Shown: piece after piece, positions 1 through 5,976 of the stretch
How the letters are laid out: each line of letters begins with the position of its first letter
Position numbering within the stretch: position 1 is the stretch's first letter
Source: Porphyromonadaceae bacterium UBA2720
Lineage (GTDB): Bacteria; Bacteroidota; Bacteroidia; Bacteroidales; Muribaculaceae
DNA length: 12,085 nucleotides
Direction of reading: 5' to 3'
NCBI GenBank assembly: GCA_002353885.1
Contig: DEKO01000123.1
Span: 1-12,085, forward strand
The notes under the pieces: model-generated
The model's database searches: none
The model's input: the letters and a program-made list of their open reading frames with translations, nothing else
Told to the model about the DNA's origin: nothing
Program-made: the position numbers and the translations under genes

Positions 1-574
1 TTATTGATGGAATAACCGTCAAGGGGCAACTCTGGAATCTCTAGATTGTAGCATCGCCTGATCACACCAGCATCTTCAATCCATTGTAGTGAACTTAAGT
101 AATGGCGTGCTTTCGCTCCTTGTCGCACTTGAGAGTATTGAAACTTTTTGTTCTCTCTGCTCAATTGTCTTGGAATAGACTCAAAGCATTCCCTAATTTT
201 GGGCTTATCCTCAGCAAGTGCATACTTGATCATGTCTTCCTCGTAGCCACCAATGATAGCCCTTTGAACCGCTTGAACTTTGCTAATATCGTGTGATGCC
301 AGCAACAAGTTTTACCAGGTTCAAATATGGCATCGCCCATGAGTGACGTGATATTCATCACGATGTTGTCAACACTGAGCGACTCGCTGAAGGCGACGGC
401 GTATGAAGGCTCTTCCATGAAATTGAGATATACAACATTGCGATAATGTTGACGAGCAAACCGGAGGACAGAAAATGTTTTACCACATTGTCTGCAACCC
501 TTTATAACAATGGGCTTTCGGCCTTTGGCTTGTCGCCATTCCTCTAGCTGTGTTTCTATCTTGCGCCTGAGCAT
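1..574 (-). pseudogene. Remnant of DUF4143-type AAA ATPase with internal deletion
   Basis: The first 90 codons read as the N-terminus of an archaeo-eukaryotic-like ATPase of the AAA_14/DUF4143 family. The Walker A motif GCRQCGKT is at residues 26-33, followed by the usual VVYLNFMEEP strand. After ...EPGKTC (codon ending at 305) the frame runs into a short nonsense tail and stops at 230. In another frame, starting at about 305-303, family sequence resumes (LLASHDISKVQAVQ, then GYEEDMIKYA, QLSRENKKFQYSQ, ALE-type winged-helix and QWIEDAGVI) and continues open to the window edge. The missing part would carry Walker B, sensor 1 and the GGMP segment, which I estimate at 120-140 codons from memory of the family. 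Such proteins are poorly understood ATPases with a C-terminal nuclease-like domain. Loss of Walker B makes this copy almost certainly non-functional. It keeps a good promoter. Confidence 0.85.
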
Positions 575-636
575 ATTGTCTTTTTTATGAGGATTCTATA
601 ATACTTGTAGCACCTTTTTCAAGGGAATTGCGTTTG

Positions 637-668
637 CAAAGGTAATATATCCTTCTCTTGCATGCAAA
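637..668 (-). promoter_or_regulatory. Bacteroidetes-type promoter of the ATPase remnant
   Basis: On the minus strand TTTG (665-668) lies 20 bases upstream of TACCTTTG (637-644). This fits the Bacteroidetes -33/-7 consensus TTTG-N19-21-TAnnTTTG. The predicted transcript would start near 630 and have a leader of about 55 bases before the ATG at 574. Confidence 0.6.
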
Positions 669-845
669 CTTTTTGGTAAATTAATGACCTCAACGGAAAA
701 AGGTTGTCACTTTTTGGAGAGTTAAACTTAACTGGTTATTTCAATAATTACTATCTCACTAAAATCGTTTACCTCTTTTGATTCTTATAACGATATTGGT
801 TGTCAGTTAGACTGAACAGGTTGTCTGCATCTTGCTCTTACAACT

Positions 846-863
846 GAAAGGGTTAACCCTTTC
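846..863. repeat. 18-base perfect palindrome
   Basis: GAAAGGGTTAACCCTTTC is a perfect two-fold symmetric sequence lying about 80 bases beyond the stop of the intact ATPase gene. It has no loop and no following T-run, so it looks less like an intrinsic terminator and more like a binding site for a dimeric protein. Its role is unknown. Confidence 0.5.
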
Positions 864-941
864 GCGCCATCTTCACTGACTTGGTTACATTCCTATCGTT
901 CTGAATCGAGTGCAAAGATACTGAGAAAATCTAGGTGGTAA

Positions 942-2150
942 CTATTCCAATCCGTTGAGCAGGAATCTTCTGAGACCAAGATGTGTGATGCCATTGTCAT
1001 CATTTCGAGTGACCAGAGGCGACATTGATATGACATACTTCGGATAGTCATCCTTGATGGCTCGCAGATTGCCAAACTCACGTTTCCGGGTCAATTCGTC
1101 TGCTATGATGTAGGCAACTTGGACATATCGGCGCAAACCACCGGGCTTGGTACAGACGAAATCTATCTCGCCGGCCTGCAATTGGCCCACAGTGACCGAA
1201 TAGCCTAGTCTATTCAAGTGCTGAAACACTATGTTTTCAAGCACTTTCTCGATATCCCCACTGCGGTTCGACCCGGCTAATGCGTTGCGTATGCCATGAT
1301 CTTCAAAATAATACTTCTCATTGTTATCAAAGAGTCTTTTGCCGTGGATATCAAAGCGTTGTACCGGACGGATGATATATGCCTGCGCCAGGCAACGCAA
1401 ATAGTGGATAATCGCAGAGGGGGTAATCTTTATCCCTTGTGCCTTCATGTAATTAGATATGCTGTTGGCTGAGATGAGCTTACCCGTATTGTCTGCCAAA
1501 AAACTGACCAAATTCTCAAGAAATGTCACATTTCTAATCTGGTTGCGCATCACCACATCTTTGAGAAGAACTGTATGATAGATGTCCTTGAGGTATTCGC
1601 GGGCTATATCTTCATCTAATCCCATACGCGCCAAACCGGGCATACCACCATAGTTGACAAACAATGACAAGGTGTCGTCGTTGTCATTTAAACCATGAAG
1701 TTCCATAAACTCGGCATAACTGAGCGATTGGACGTAGATTTCTTTGTATCGCCCACCAATGATTGTGCTCAATTCACTGCTCAAGATATGAGCATTACTG
1801 CCAGTAATGACGACCTGAGTATCTGCTTCGTTGTAGTAATTGCGTACAGAACGCTCAAACTCAACTATGTCTTGTACCTCGTCGATGAGGATGTAATTCT
1901 TCTTACCTTGGCGGTAGTGCGACTCAATGTAGTCATTCAAGTCTTGGTAAGTGCGAATAAAGTCAAACTCACGCTTCTCTTTGTCAACATAAATGATATG
2001 ATTGTGTGGGTCGGCTTGTTTGAGGTCGCGCAATTGTGCCAGCAAACAACTCTTGCCCACACGCCGCTGGCCAACAAGCACTAGAATAAGGCCTTTATCA
2101 ACATATCGTTCAATGGCCGAAAGATAGTTTTGTCGTTGGATGAAGTCCAT
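942..2150 (-). CDS. AAA_14/DUF4143-type ATPase
   Basis: This 402-residue protein is full length for the family. Its Walker A is GQRRVGKS (residues 27-34), Walker B is ILIDEVQ (87-93), a sensor-like TGSN is at 116-119, and the GGMP motif (168-171) comes before a winged-helix stretch at about 205-265. The C-terminal DUF4143 part keeps a PD-(D/E)xK-like pattern: E304, GEID (D330) and QVA (344-346) where a nuclease would have ExK, so catalytic cleavage is doubtful. No signal peptide or membrane segment is visible, so it is presumably cytoplasmic. The family is abundant in Bacteroidetes and archaea and its cellular role is unresolved. The gene is monocistronic by position and has its own TAnnTTTG box. 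It belongs to the same superfamily as the remnant at 1-574, but the N-termini differ too much for a recent tandem duplication. Confidence 0.9.
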   Translation of the reverse strand: MDFIQRQNYLSAIERYVDKGLILVLVGQRRVGKSCLLAQLRDLKQADPHNHIIYVDKEKREFDFIRTYQDLNDYIESHYRQGKKNYILIDEVQDIVEFERSVRNYYNEADTQVVITGSNAHILSSELSTIIGGRYKEIYVQSLSYAEFMELHGLNDNDDTLSLFVNYGGMPGLARMGLDEDIAREYLKDIYHTVLLKDVVMRNQIRNVTFLENLVSFLADNTGKLISANSISNYMKAQGIKITPSAIIHYLRCLAQAYIIRPVQRFDIHGKRLFDNNEKYYFEDHGIRNALAGSNRSGDIEKVLENIVFQHLNRLGYSVTVGQLQAGEIDFVCTKPGGLRRYVQVAYIIADELTRKREFGNLRAIKDDYPKYVISMSPLVTRNDDNGITHLGLRRFLLNGLE

Positions 2151-2178
2151 AAATTTCTTTTATAATGAAAATTTTCGG

Positions 2179-2186
2179 CAAATTTA
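2179..2186 (-). promoter_or_regulatory. -7 box for the intact ATPase gene
   Basis: TAAATTTG on the minus strand matches TAnnTTTG and sits 28 bases before the ATG at 2150, leaving a leader of about 20 bases. No clean TTTG -33 element is present at the expected distance. Confidence 0.45.
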
Positions 2187-2188
2187 GC

Positions 2189-2213
2189 AAATTCTTCTGA
2201 TATAGAAGAAATT
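2189..2213. terminator. Weak hairpin after the regulator gene
   Basis: AAATTCTTCT and AGAAGAAATT pair with one mismatch around a 5-base loop, 18 bases past the regulator's TGA. Read on the plus strand it is followed by a T-run (2212-2217), while on the minus strand only TTTG follows. It could be a weak terminator for the regulator or an operator just upstream of the ATPase -7 box. Confidence 0.35.
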
Positions 2214-2230
2214 TTTTGTTATAAAAGAAC

Positions 2231-3925
2231 TCATTTTGAGGATGGGGTCGGAATTGCCCCATTGCGTGCCATGCGCTGGTAGGCGGCGGGAGTCATGCCG
2301 GTGAAGCGCTTGAAGATGGCAGTGAAGTTGGTACGTGACTTGAATCCCAGGCTCTGTCCGATGGCCTCGATGGTCAGACCGCCATACTGTTCTGTGTCTG
2401 TCAGGCGACGGCAGGCCTCTTTGATGCGATACTCGTTGACAAAAGTATTGAAGTTGCAACACTTCTTCTCATTGATGACCTGTGACACATAGTTGGGATT
2501 GGAACCGACAAGGCTAGCCAGCTGGTCAAGGGTGAACCCCTCGTCGTAGATCTGAGTATTGTTCTCCATGATGTCATACAGCCGCTGCAAGAGTTCGCCT
2601 TTGGCAGGGTCGTCCATGGGGCTGCTCTTGTATTTCTTCGCTTCGGCCAGTTGCGCCTTGCGCTCCTTCTCTTGTGCCTCCAGGGCGAGCAACTCTTGGT
2701 TTTTCTGGAAAAGCAAGAGATTTCGCTGTTTGGTATTCTGATAATTGCGCCAGACGAAGATCAGTATACCAATGATAATCAGAGCTAATAACCCGAAGCC
2801 CATGATCACCAGGTCACGGATGCGCTGCTGCGTCTCCAAGTCCTTGACCTCTTCGCCCAATTCTTCCACCTCAAGCAGGAACTTCTGTTGCTCGACGCTC
2901 AGCAACTTGCTGCGGTTGATAAACTCGTCTTTGGACTTAAAGTACTTCAGCTCATATTCCTTGGCCAAAGCAATGTTACCACGTGCTTTATAATAACCTT
3001 GTAATTGTCGTAATACTTCAGTTATTGCATCGTCAATGTGCTTATCTGTAGCGATTCTTTCGATGGTCTCTAGAGTACGCAGTACCTCAAGGTCACGATG
3101 CAATGAGTCTAGAACGACAGATTTTAATGACAATGCTATAATATTGTGCCTACTGGAATTGGAAGAATCCAAGCCTTTAAGGTGGACTTGTGTCAAGTAA
3201 CTAAAAATCTCCAAAGCCTTTCCAAAATCCCTGTTGCGGAACGCGATGGAGCCTTCAGATAGTTTTAAAACAAATTGTTTTGTTGGACAAATGTCAGGAA
3301 TATTAAACTTACTGAAAGCATGCAACTCTTTTTCGATTTCATTGACTTGCCCGGAGCTAACTGCATCCGAAATGAGGGCTGTCATGCTAAGGCAAGCTGC
3401 GTTCATCTCTTGGCTTTTAATAGCTTGTTGAAATGCTTTCTTCCAAAGCATTAGTTTGGGGCTGTATTCATAATTGTTATCCAGATCGCTCATTTGCTCT
3501 AAGAGGCTGGTCTTTGTGAAATAGATAATTGCCAATTGTTGTTCAAAGTGATTCTCAGATGCAATTTGTTCAGCTTTAAGAATATAGCGATAAGCCATCT
3601 GATAGTCGAAAAAATAGTTCAGATACAATGCACTTACTAATTGAGTCGCCTCACAGCAATTACTTTTTTCTTTGCTTGTCATCTTTTCGCTATACCGATT
3701 TGACAAAATCATGAAACACACCAACGCGCTGTCCGCCTTGTCAACTCGCCAATAGGCATTTCCCATGTCAAGCAGCGTCTGACTAGGCAAGTCTTTCCAG
3801 CGATCGTAGTTCTGCACCCGTGCCGTCGCTTCGGTGGCGAGGGTCGCCAGACTAGTAACCGCCAGCATCATAAACACAAATATGCCTCGCAATAGCTTGT
3901 TTGTCCGCTTCATTAGCATTGTCAT
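2231..3925 (-). CDS. Membrane-anchored TPR sensor with AraC-type DNA-binding domain
   Basis: A one-component transcription factor typical of Prevotella and Bacteroides. I place the start at ATG 3925, one base after the stop of the upstream gene; ATGs at 3919 and 3913 and a GTG at 3946 are alternatives. Counting from the GTG, a signal-like hydrophobic stretch lies at 20-37. A helical, TPR-like region follows at about 50-340, then a coiled-coil approach (345-375), one membrane segment (DLVIMGFGLLALIIIGILIF, 378-397) and a second charged coiled coil (402-440). The C-terminal AraC-type double helix-turn-helix is at about 470-560, including FTLDQLASLVGSNPNYVSQV and the signature GFKSRTNFTAIFKRFTGMTP. 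This implies a periplasmic sensor and a cytoplasmic DNA-binding end. It is the last gene of the four-gene run and may regulate it. Codons for about residues 70-319 are clearly AT-richer than the rest of the gene. Confidence 0.88.
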   Translation of the reverse strand: MTMLMKRTNKLLRGIFVFMMLAVTSLATLATEATARVQNYDRWKDLPSQTLLDMGNAYWRVDKADSALVCFMILSNRYSEKMTSKEKSNCCEATQLVSALYLNYFFDYQMAYRYILKAEQIASENHFEQQLAIIYFTKTSLLEQMSDLDNNYEYSPKLMLWKKAFQQAIKSQEMNAACLSMTALISDAVSSGQVNEIEKELHAFSKFNIPDICPTKQFVLKLSEGSIAFRNRDFGKALEIFSYLTQVHLKGLDSSNSSRHNIIALSLKSVVLDSLHRDLEVLRTLETIERIATDKHIDDAITEVLRQLQGYYKARGNIALAKEYELKYFKSKDEFINRSKLLSVEQQKFLLEVEELGEEVKDLETQQRIRDLVIMGFGLLALIIIGILIFVWRNYQNTKQRNLLLFQKNQELLALEAQEKERKAQLAEAKKYKSSPMDDPAKGELLQRLYDIMENNTQIYDEGFTLDQLASLVGSNPNYVSQVINEKKCCNFNTFVNEYRIKEACRRLTDTEQYGGLTIEAIGQSLGFKSRTNFTAIFKRFTGMTPAAYQRMARNGAIPTPSSK

Positions 3926-3926
3926 C

Positions 3927-4178
3927 TTAACTGACCGGGTGGGCACACTCTAGCATGAACTCATCAGCAAGATAAAGGTCGCCATAGAGATATAGTCCCG
4001 TCTCATGGTTGTGAAGATTGGCACAAGTCTTGCTTTCGTAAAATAATTCCAGTGCCCTAATAGGCTCTATGTTGAGTCGGCGGGCCAATTCAACAGAAAT
4101 GGCCCCAATCTGGTTGCTCAAGATGATTTCTTGAATTACGGTTCCTTTGGCGGGATCACTCAATGCATTCTGTTCCAT
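3927..4178 (-). CDS. Small protein of unknown function in the DUF3990 cassette
   Basis: This 83-residue protein was not assigned to a named family. It starts at ATG 4178 (a TTG at 4181 is possible) and overlaps the end of the DUF3990 gene by 23 bases, which implies translational coupling. It is predicted to be mainly helical, with a conserved-looking core ARRLNIEPIRALELFYES (residues 32-49) followed by ETGLYLYGDLYLADEF (59-74). I recall the ETGLY...LY pattern from small proteins next to DUF3990 genes, but I cannot verify this. It shares the A-R-x-L-N spacing and overall size with the DUF3791 protein two genes upstream, so it may be a distant relative. It is a plausible antitoxin or partner of the DUF3990 protein, by position only. 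Confidence 0.72.
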   Translation of the reverse strand: MEQNALSDPAKGTVIQEIILSNQIGAISVELARRLNIEPIRALELFYESKTCANLHNHETGLYLYGDLYLADEFMLECAHPVS

Positions 4179-4650
4179 CAAAAATCAGGTATTTATCGGT
4201 TAACTCTTGGTTAAGCAGGCACATCTGGTTGTTGGGCAGGTGTTGTGCCAAACGTATCAATGCGGTGTTCACGTCCATCAACCCAGCCATATAAAGATTG
4301 ATTGTATCAATAACACGGTCATTGGCAACACCACCCTCGATATAGTCATATGCATTCGCAATCTTTTCTCCTTTGCGGTTAGCAACGATAAACATCAACC
4401 AATCAGCGTCATAAGCTTTAAATACTTTGGATCTCGCTTCAGAAAGAATAGCTTCCCTGTTGAGCAAATATCGATTTAGTATAGGAGGGAGCCTTCTTCG
4501 TGTAGACATTTGCAATGCCCATTGTACAGCTTGTTTGCGCAAATAGGTGACATAAAACCCACGACCAAAGTCTAGATTGGGCCTACCAATCATGCATATT
4601 GGTCGCTCAATGATATCTGTACCACCATGATATACTGTCAATAGGTTCAT
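4156..4650 (-). CDS. DUF3990 family protein, putative ADP-ribosyltransferase-like enzyme
   Basis: The start is chosen at ATG 4650, which forms an ATGA overlap with the upstream stop and has the purine-rich GGGAGAGAAAGAG just before it. An in-frame ATG at 4665 would add five residues. The 164-residue product carries the DUF3990 landmarks: YHGG (7-10), RPNLDFGRGFYVT (23-35), DWLMFIVANR (83-92), YDYIEGGVAND (101-111) and NNQMCLLNQ (140-148). YHG plus FGxGFYxT resembles the NAD-binding H...GxGxY elements of ADP-ribosyltransferases, with H8 and Y33 as candidate active-site residues. No clear catalytic Glu is seen, and Q142 or Q148 may take that place. No signal peptide is visible, so it is probably cytosolic. 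It is sandwiched between two small helical proteins with overlapping frames, an arrangement suggestive of a toxin with neutralising partners. Enzyme activity is inferred, not shown. Confidence 0.82.
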   Translation of the reverse strand: MNLLTVYHGGTDIIERPICMIGRPNLDFGRGFYVTYLRKQAVQWALQMSTRRRLPPILNRYLLNREAILSEARSKVFKAYDADWLMFIVANRKGEKIANAYDYIEGGVANDRVIDTINLYMAGLMDVNTALIRLAQHLPNNQMCLLNQELTDKYLIFDGTECIE

Positions 4651-4886
4651 CTCTTTCTCTCCCATTCATTTAGGCATTCGACAAGTCCTTTGGTTAGGTT
4701 TTCGCGGCTCTCGGTATGCAATGTGTCATAGTGCGGCAAAATATAATGCTCTATCATGCCTACCCGCTTCATTCTCCTAAACACTTCGGCGTAGTCAGCA
4801 TTCAGGAAACGCGCCACGCTTTCGATGCAGGAGGCCACAAATGCCATCATTTGTTGTTCTTGAGATATTTCAACAAGATACTCCAT
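4647..4886 (-). CDS. DUF3791 family protein
   Basis: This 79-residue helical protein is the first gene of the cassette. The DUF3791 signature is visible: FVASCIESVARFLN (residues 16-29), then YILPHYDTLHTESRENL (48-64), matching the family pattern YxxLHT. It has no signal or membrane segment. Its stop overlaps the ATG of the DUF3990 gene (ATGA at 4650-4647), so the two are translationally coupled. DUF3791 genes commonly occur beside DUF3990 genes in Bacteroidetes and Firmicutes, which suggests they act together. Whether it is an antitoxin, an adaptor or a folding partner cannot be told from the sequence. Confidence 0.82.
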   Translation of the reverse strand: MEYLVEISQEQQMMAFVASCIESVARFLNADYAEVFRRMKRVGMIEHYILPHYDTLHTESRENLTKGLVECLNEWERKR

Positions 4887-4912
4887 GATTGTATATTGTC
4901 ATTTTATTGCTG

Positions 4913-4920
4913 CAAAGGTA
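4913..4920 (-). promoter_or_regulatory. -7 box for the DUF3791-DUF3990 cassette
   Basis: TACCTTTG on the minus strand fits TAnnTTTG. It lies 26 bases before the ATG at 4886, giving a leader of about 20 bases. No good -33 TTTG is seen. It is the only promoter-like element ahead of the four-gene run. Confidence 0.5.
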
Positions 4921-4986
4921 ATAAAAAGTCTGGGATATTGCCTACATAACTACAAAAATGTCGAAATCCAAGGCAAAAGTCATTAT

Positions 4987-5051
4987 GACAAAAGAACAAA
5001 AGCACAAAAGATTTTGCTGAAGAGTTGCTTATGTCCTTATGTTCTTTTGTC
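4987..5051. repeat. Long imperfect inverted repeat downstream of the sirtuin gene
   Basis: Arms 4987-5006 and 5032-5051 pair at 18 of 20 positions, with the outer 12 perfect, around a 25-base loop. The left arm and the start of the loop contain three copies of ACAAAAG with an 8-base period (4988, 4996, 5004). The element lies 22 bases past the sirtuin stop, so it may end sirtuin transcription. It lacks a proper T-run on the minus strand and could instead be a dispersed intergenic repeat. Confidence 0.55.
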
Positions 5052-5072
5052 TCAATATCTAGACCTTATGTC

Positions 5073-5774
5073 TTACTGGCGCAGGAGGGCGATCAGGTCG
5101 GCGACGCCTTCGGTGGCCTTCTTGGGGATGACGGTGACCCACGAGGGCACTGCAGCTGGATTGGGGTCTATATAATAAATAGGTGTTCCCTGGCGTGCAT
5201 ATTGCAGCAGTGCGGCGGCGGGATAGACCACCAGCGATGTGCCGATAATCACAAGGATGTCGGCTTGCTGCACCAGTTCGCAGGCTGGTTCAAAGTTGGG
5301 CACACTCTCACCGAAGAACACGATGTGTGGCCGCACTGCGTCGCCGTAGGGGTCGCGCGTGTCGACAGTTGTCTCCAGTCCCTTGTCGGTGAGCTGGTCG
5401 CAGGGCAGGGCATAGACGCGCTCGGGGTGGCGCATCGAGCGCACCTTCATCAACTCGCCATGCAGGTGCAGCACGTTCCGTGACCCGGCGCGCTCGTGCA
5501 AGTCGTCGACATTCTGTGTGATCACATGCACGTCGAAGTCCTTCTCTAGCTCCACCAGGCCCTTGTGGGCAGCGTTGGGCATGACACCCTCGGTCATCTT
5601 CTTGCGCATGTTGCTATAAAACTCATGGATGAGCCGTGGGTTGGCGGCAAAACCCTCGGCGCTCGCCACTTCCATCACGGGATAGTTGTCCCACAGGCCT
5701 CCCGCGTCGCGATAGGTCATCATTCCACTCTCGGCACTGATGCCGGCTCCGGTCGATACTACTAACTTCTTCAT
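5073..5774 (-). CDS. cobB: Sir2-family NAD-dependent protein deacylase (zinc-finger cysteines absent)
   Basis: A 233-residue sirtuin of the CobB class (the symbol is by similarity). It uses NAD+ to remove acyl groups from lysines, releasing nicotinamide and O-acyl-ADP-ribose. Visible motifs are GAGIS (9-13), YRDAGGLW (21-28, Tyr where Phe is usual), TQNVDDLHERAG (86-97), the catalytic-His segment HLHGE (H105), RPHIVFFGE (148-156), GTSLVVYPA (178-186) and IDPNP (202-206). The module that normally has four zinc-binding Cys has only C125, as I recall for other Bacteroidetes sirtuins. At FYSNMRKK (52-59) the Tyr is present, but Met aligns with the second residue of the YxxR pair used by desuccinylating sirtuins, with Arg one place later. 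Length is normal and no signal is present, so it is cytosolic. It is transcribed alone from a good promoter, divergent from the FKBP gene. Confidence 0.93.
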   Translation of the reverse strand: MKKLVVSTGAGISAESGMMTYRDAGGLWDNYPVMEVASAEGFAANPRLIHEFYSNMRKKMTEGVMPNAAHKGLVELEKDFDVHVITQNVDDLHERAGSRNVLHLHGELMKVRSMRHPERVYALPCDQLTDKGLETTVDTRDPYGDAVRPHIVFFGESVPNFEPACELVQQADILVIIGTSLVVYPAAALLQYARQGTPIYYIDPNPAAVPSWVTVIPKKATEGVADLIALLRQ

Positions 5775-5804
5775 CGTCGTCTAGGTTTAATGGTTTTGAA
5801 CAAG

Positions 5805-5836
5805 CAAAGTTACAACTTTTTCGGCACAAAAGCAAA
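5805..5836 (-). promoter_or_regulatory. Promoter of the sirtuin gene
   Basis: On the minus strand TTTG (5833-5836) is 20 bases upstream of TAACTTTG (5805-5812), a full match to the Bacteroidetes consensus. The -7 box is 30 bases before the ATG, giving a leader of roughly 25 bases. Confidence 0.65.
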
Positions 5837-5856
5837 TCAAAGTCAAGAAAAACACT

Positions 5857-5864
5857 TACCTTTG
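5857..5864 (+). promoter_or_regulatory. -7 box of the FKBP gene
   Basis: TACCTTTG fits TAnnTTTG on the plus strand and lies about 20 bases beyond the divergent sirtuin -33 element, so the two promoters are nearly back to back. The predicted leader to the ATG at 5977 is about 105 bases, long for this window. No clear -33 TTTG is seen. Confidence 0.5.
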
Positions 5865-5933
5865 CAGGATATTTTCTCTGGAGTTGAAAAAAGGGGGGGC
5901 TGAATGCGCCAGCTGAACTGCAGTGGATTGAGC

Positions 5934-5969
5934 CAATTCTCAATTTTCAATTCTCAATTTTCAATTCTT
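5934..5969 (+). repeat. Tandem CAATTCTCAATTTT repeat in the FKBP leader
   Basis: The 14-base unit CAATTCTCAATTTT occurs twice back to back and is followed by a partial third copy, ending eight bases before the ATG. Similar CAATTTTCAATT tracts are common between genes in Bacteroidales. Being in the leader, it would keep the ribosome-loading region unstructured. Confidence 0.6.
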
Positions 5970-5976
5970 AGCAAGA

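Larger units (their letters stand above)
575..941. other. Gene-free stretch between the two ATPase genes
   Basis: No convincing gene is seen on either strand. The stretch is AT-rich. It holds the remnant's promoter, a small inverted repeat AGTTAA/TTAACT (720-733), three copies of GGTTGTC (702-708, 798-804, 819-825) and an 18-base perfect palindrome at 846-863. A lone TATCTTTG box on the minus strand (913-920) has no gene behind it. Confidence 0.6.

Noticed and set aside
102..296. 64-codon plus-strand frame
   Set aside because: It lies opposite the coding remnant of the DUF4143 ATPase and has no promoter or family features.
913..920. TATCTTTG promoter-like box on the minus strand
   Set aside because: No gene or clear RNA structure follows within the next 300 bases, and the box alone is common by chance.
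4987..5010. Short CRISPR-like array from the ACAAAAG repeats
   Set aside because: The units are 7 bases with single-base spacers, far too short for repeats and spacers, and no cas gene is near.
5025..5483. 152-codon plus-strand frame opposite the sirtuin
   Set aside because: It is a shadow of a GC-rich gene whose motifs on the other strand are unmistakable.
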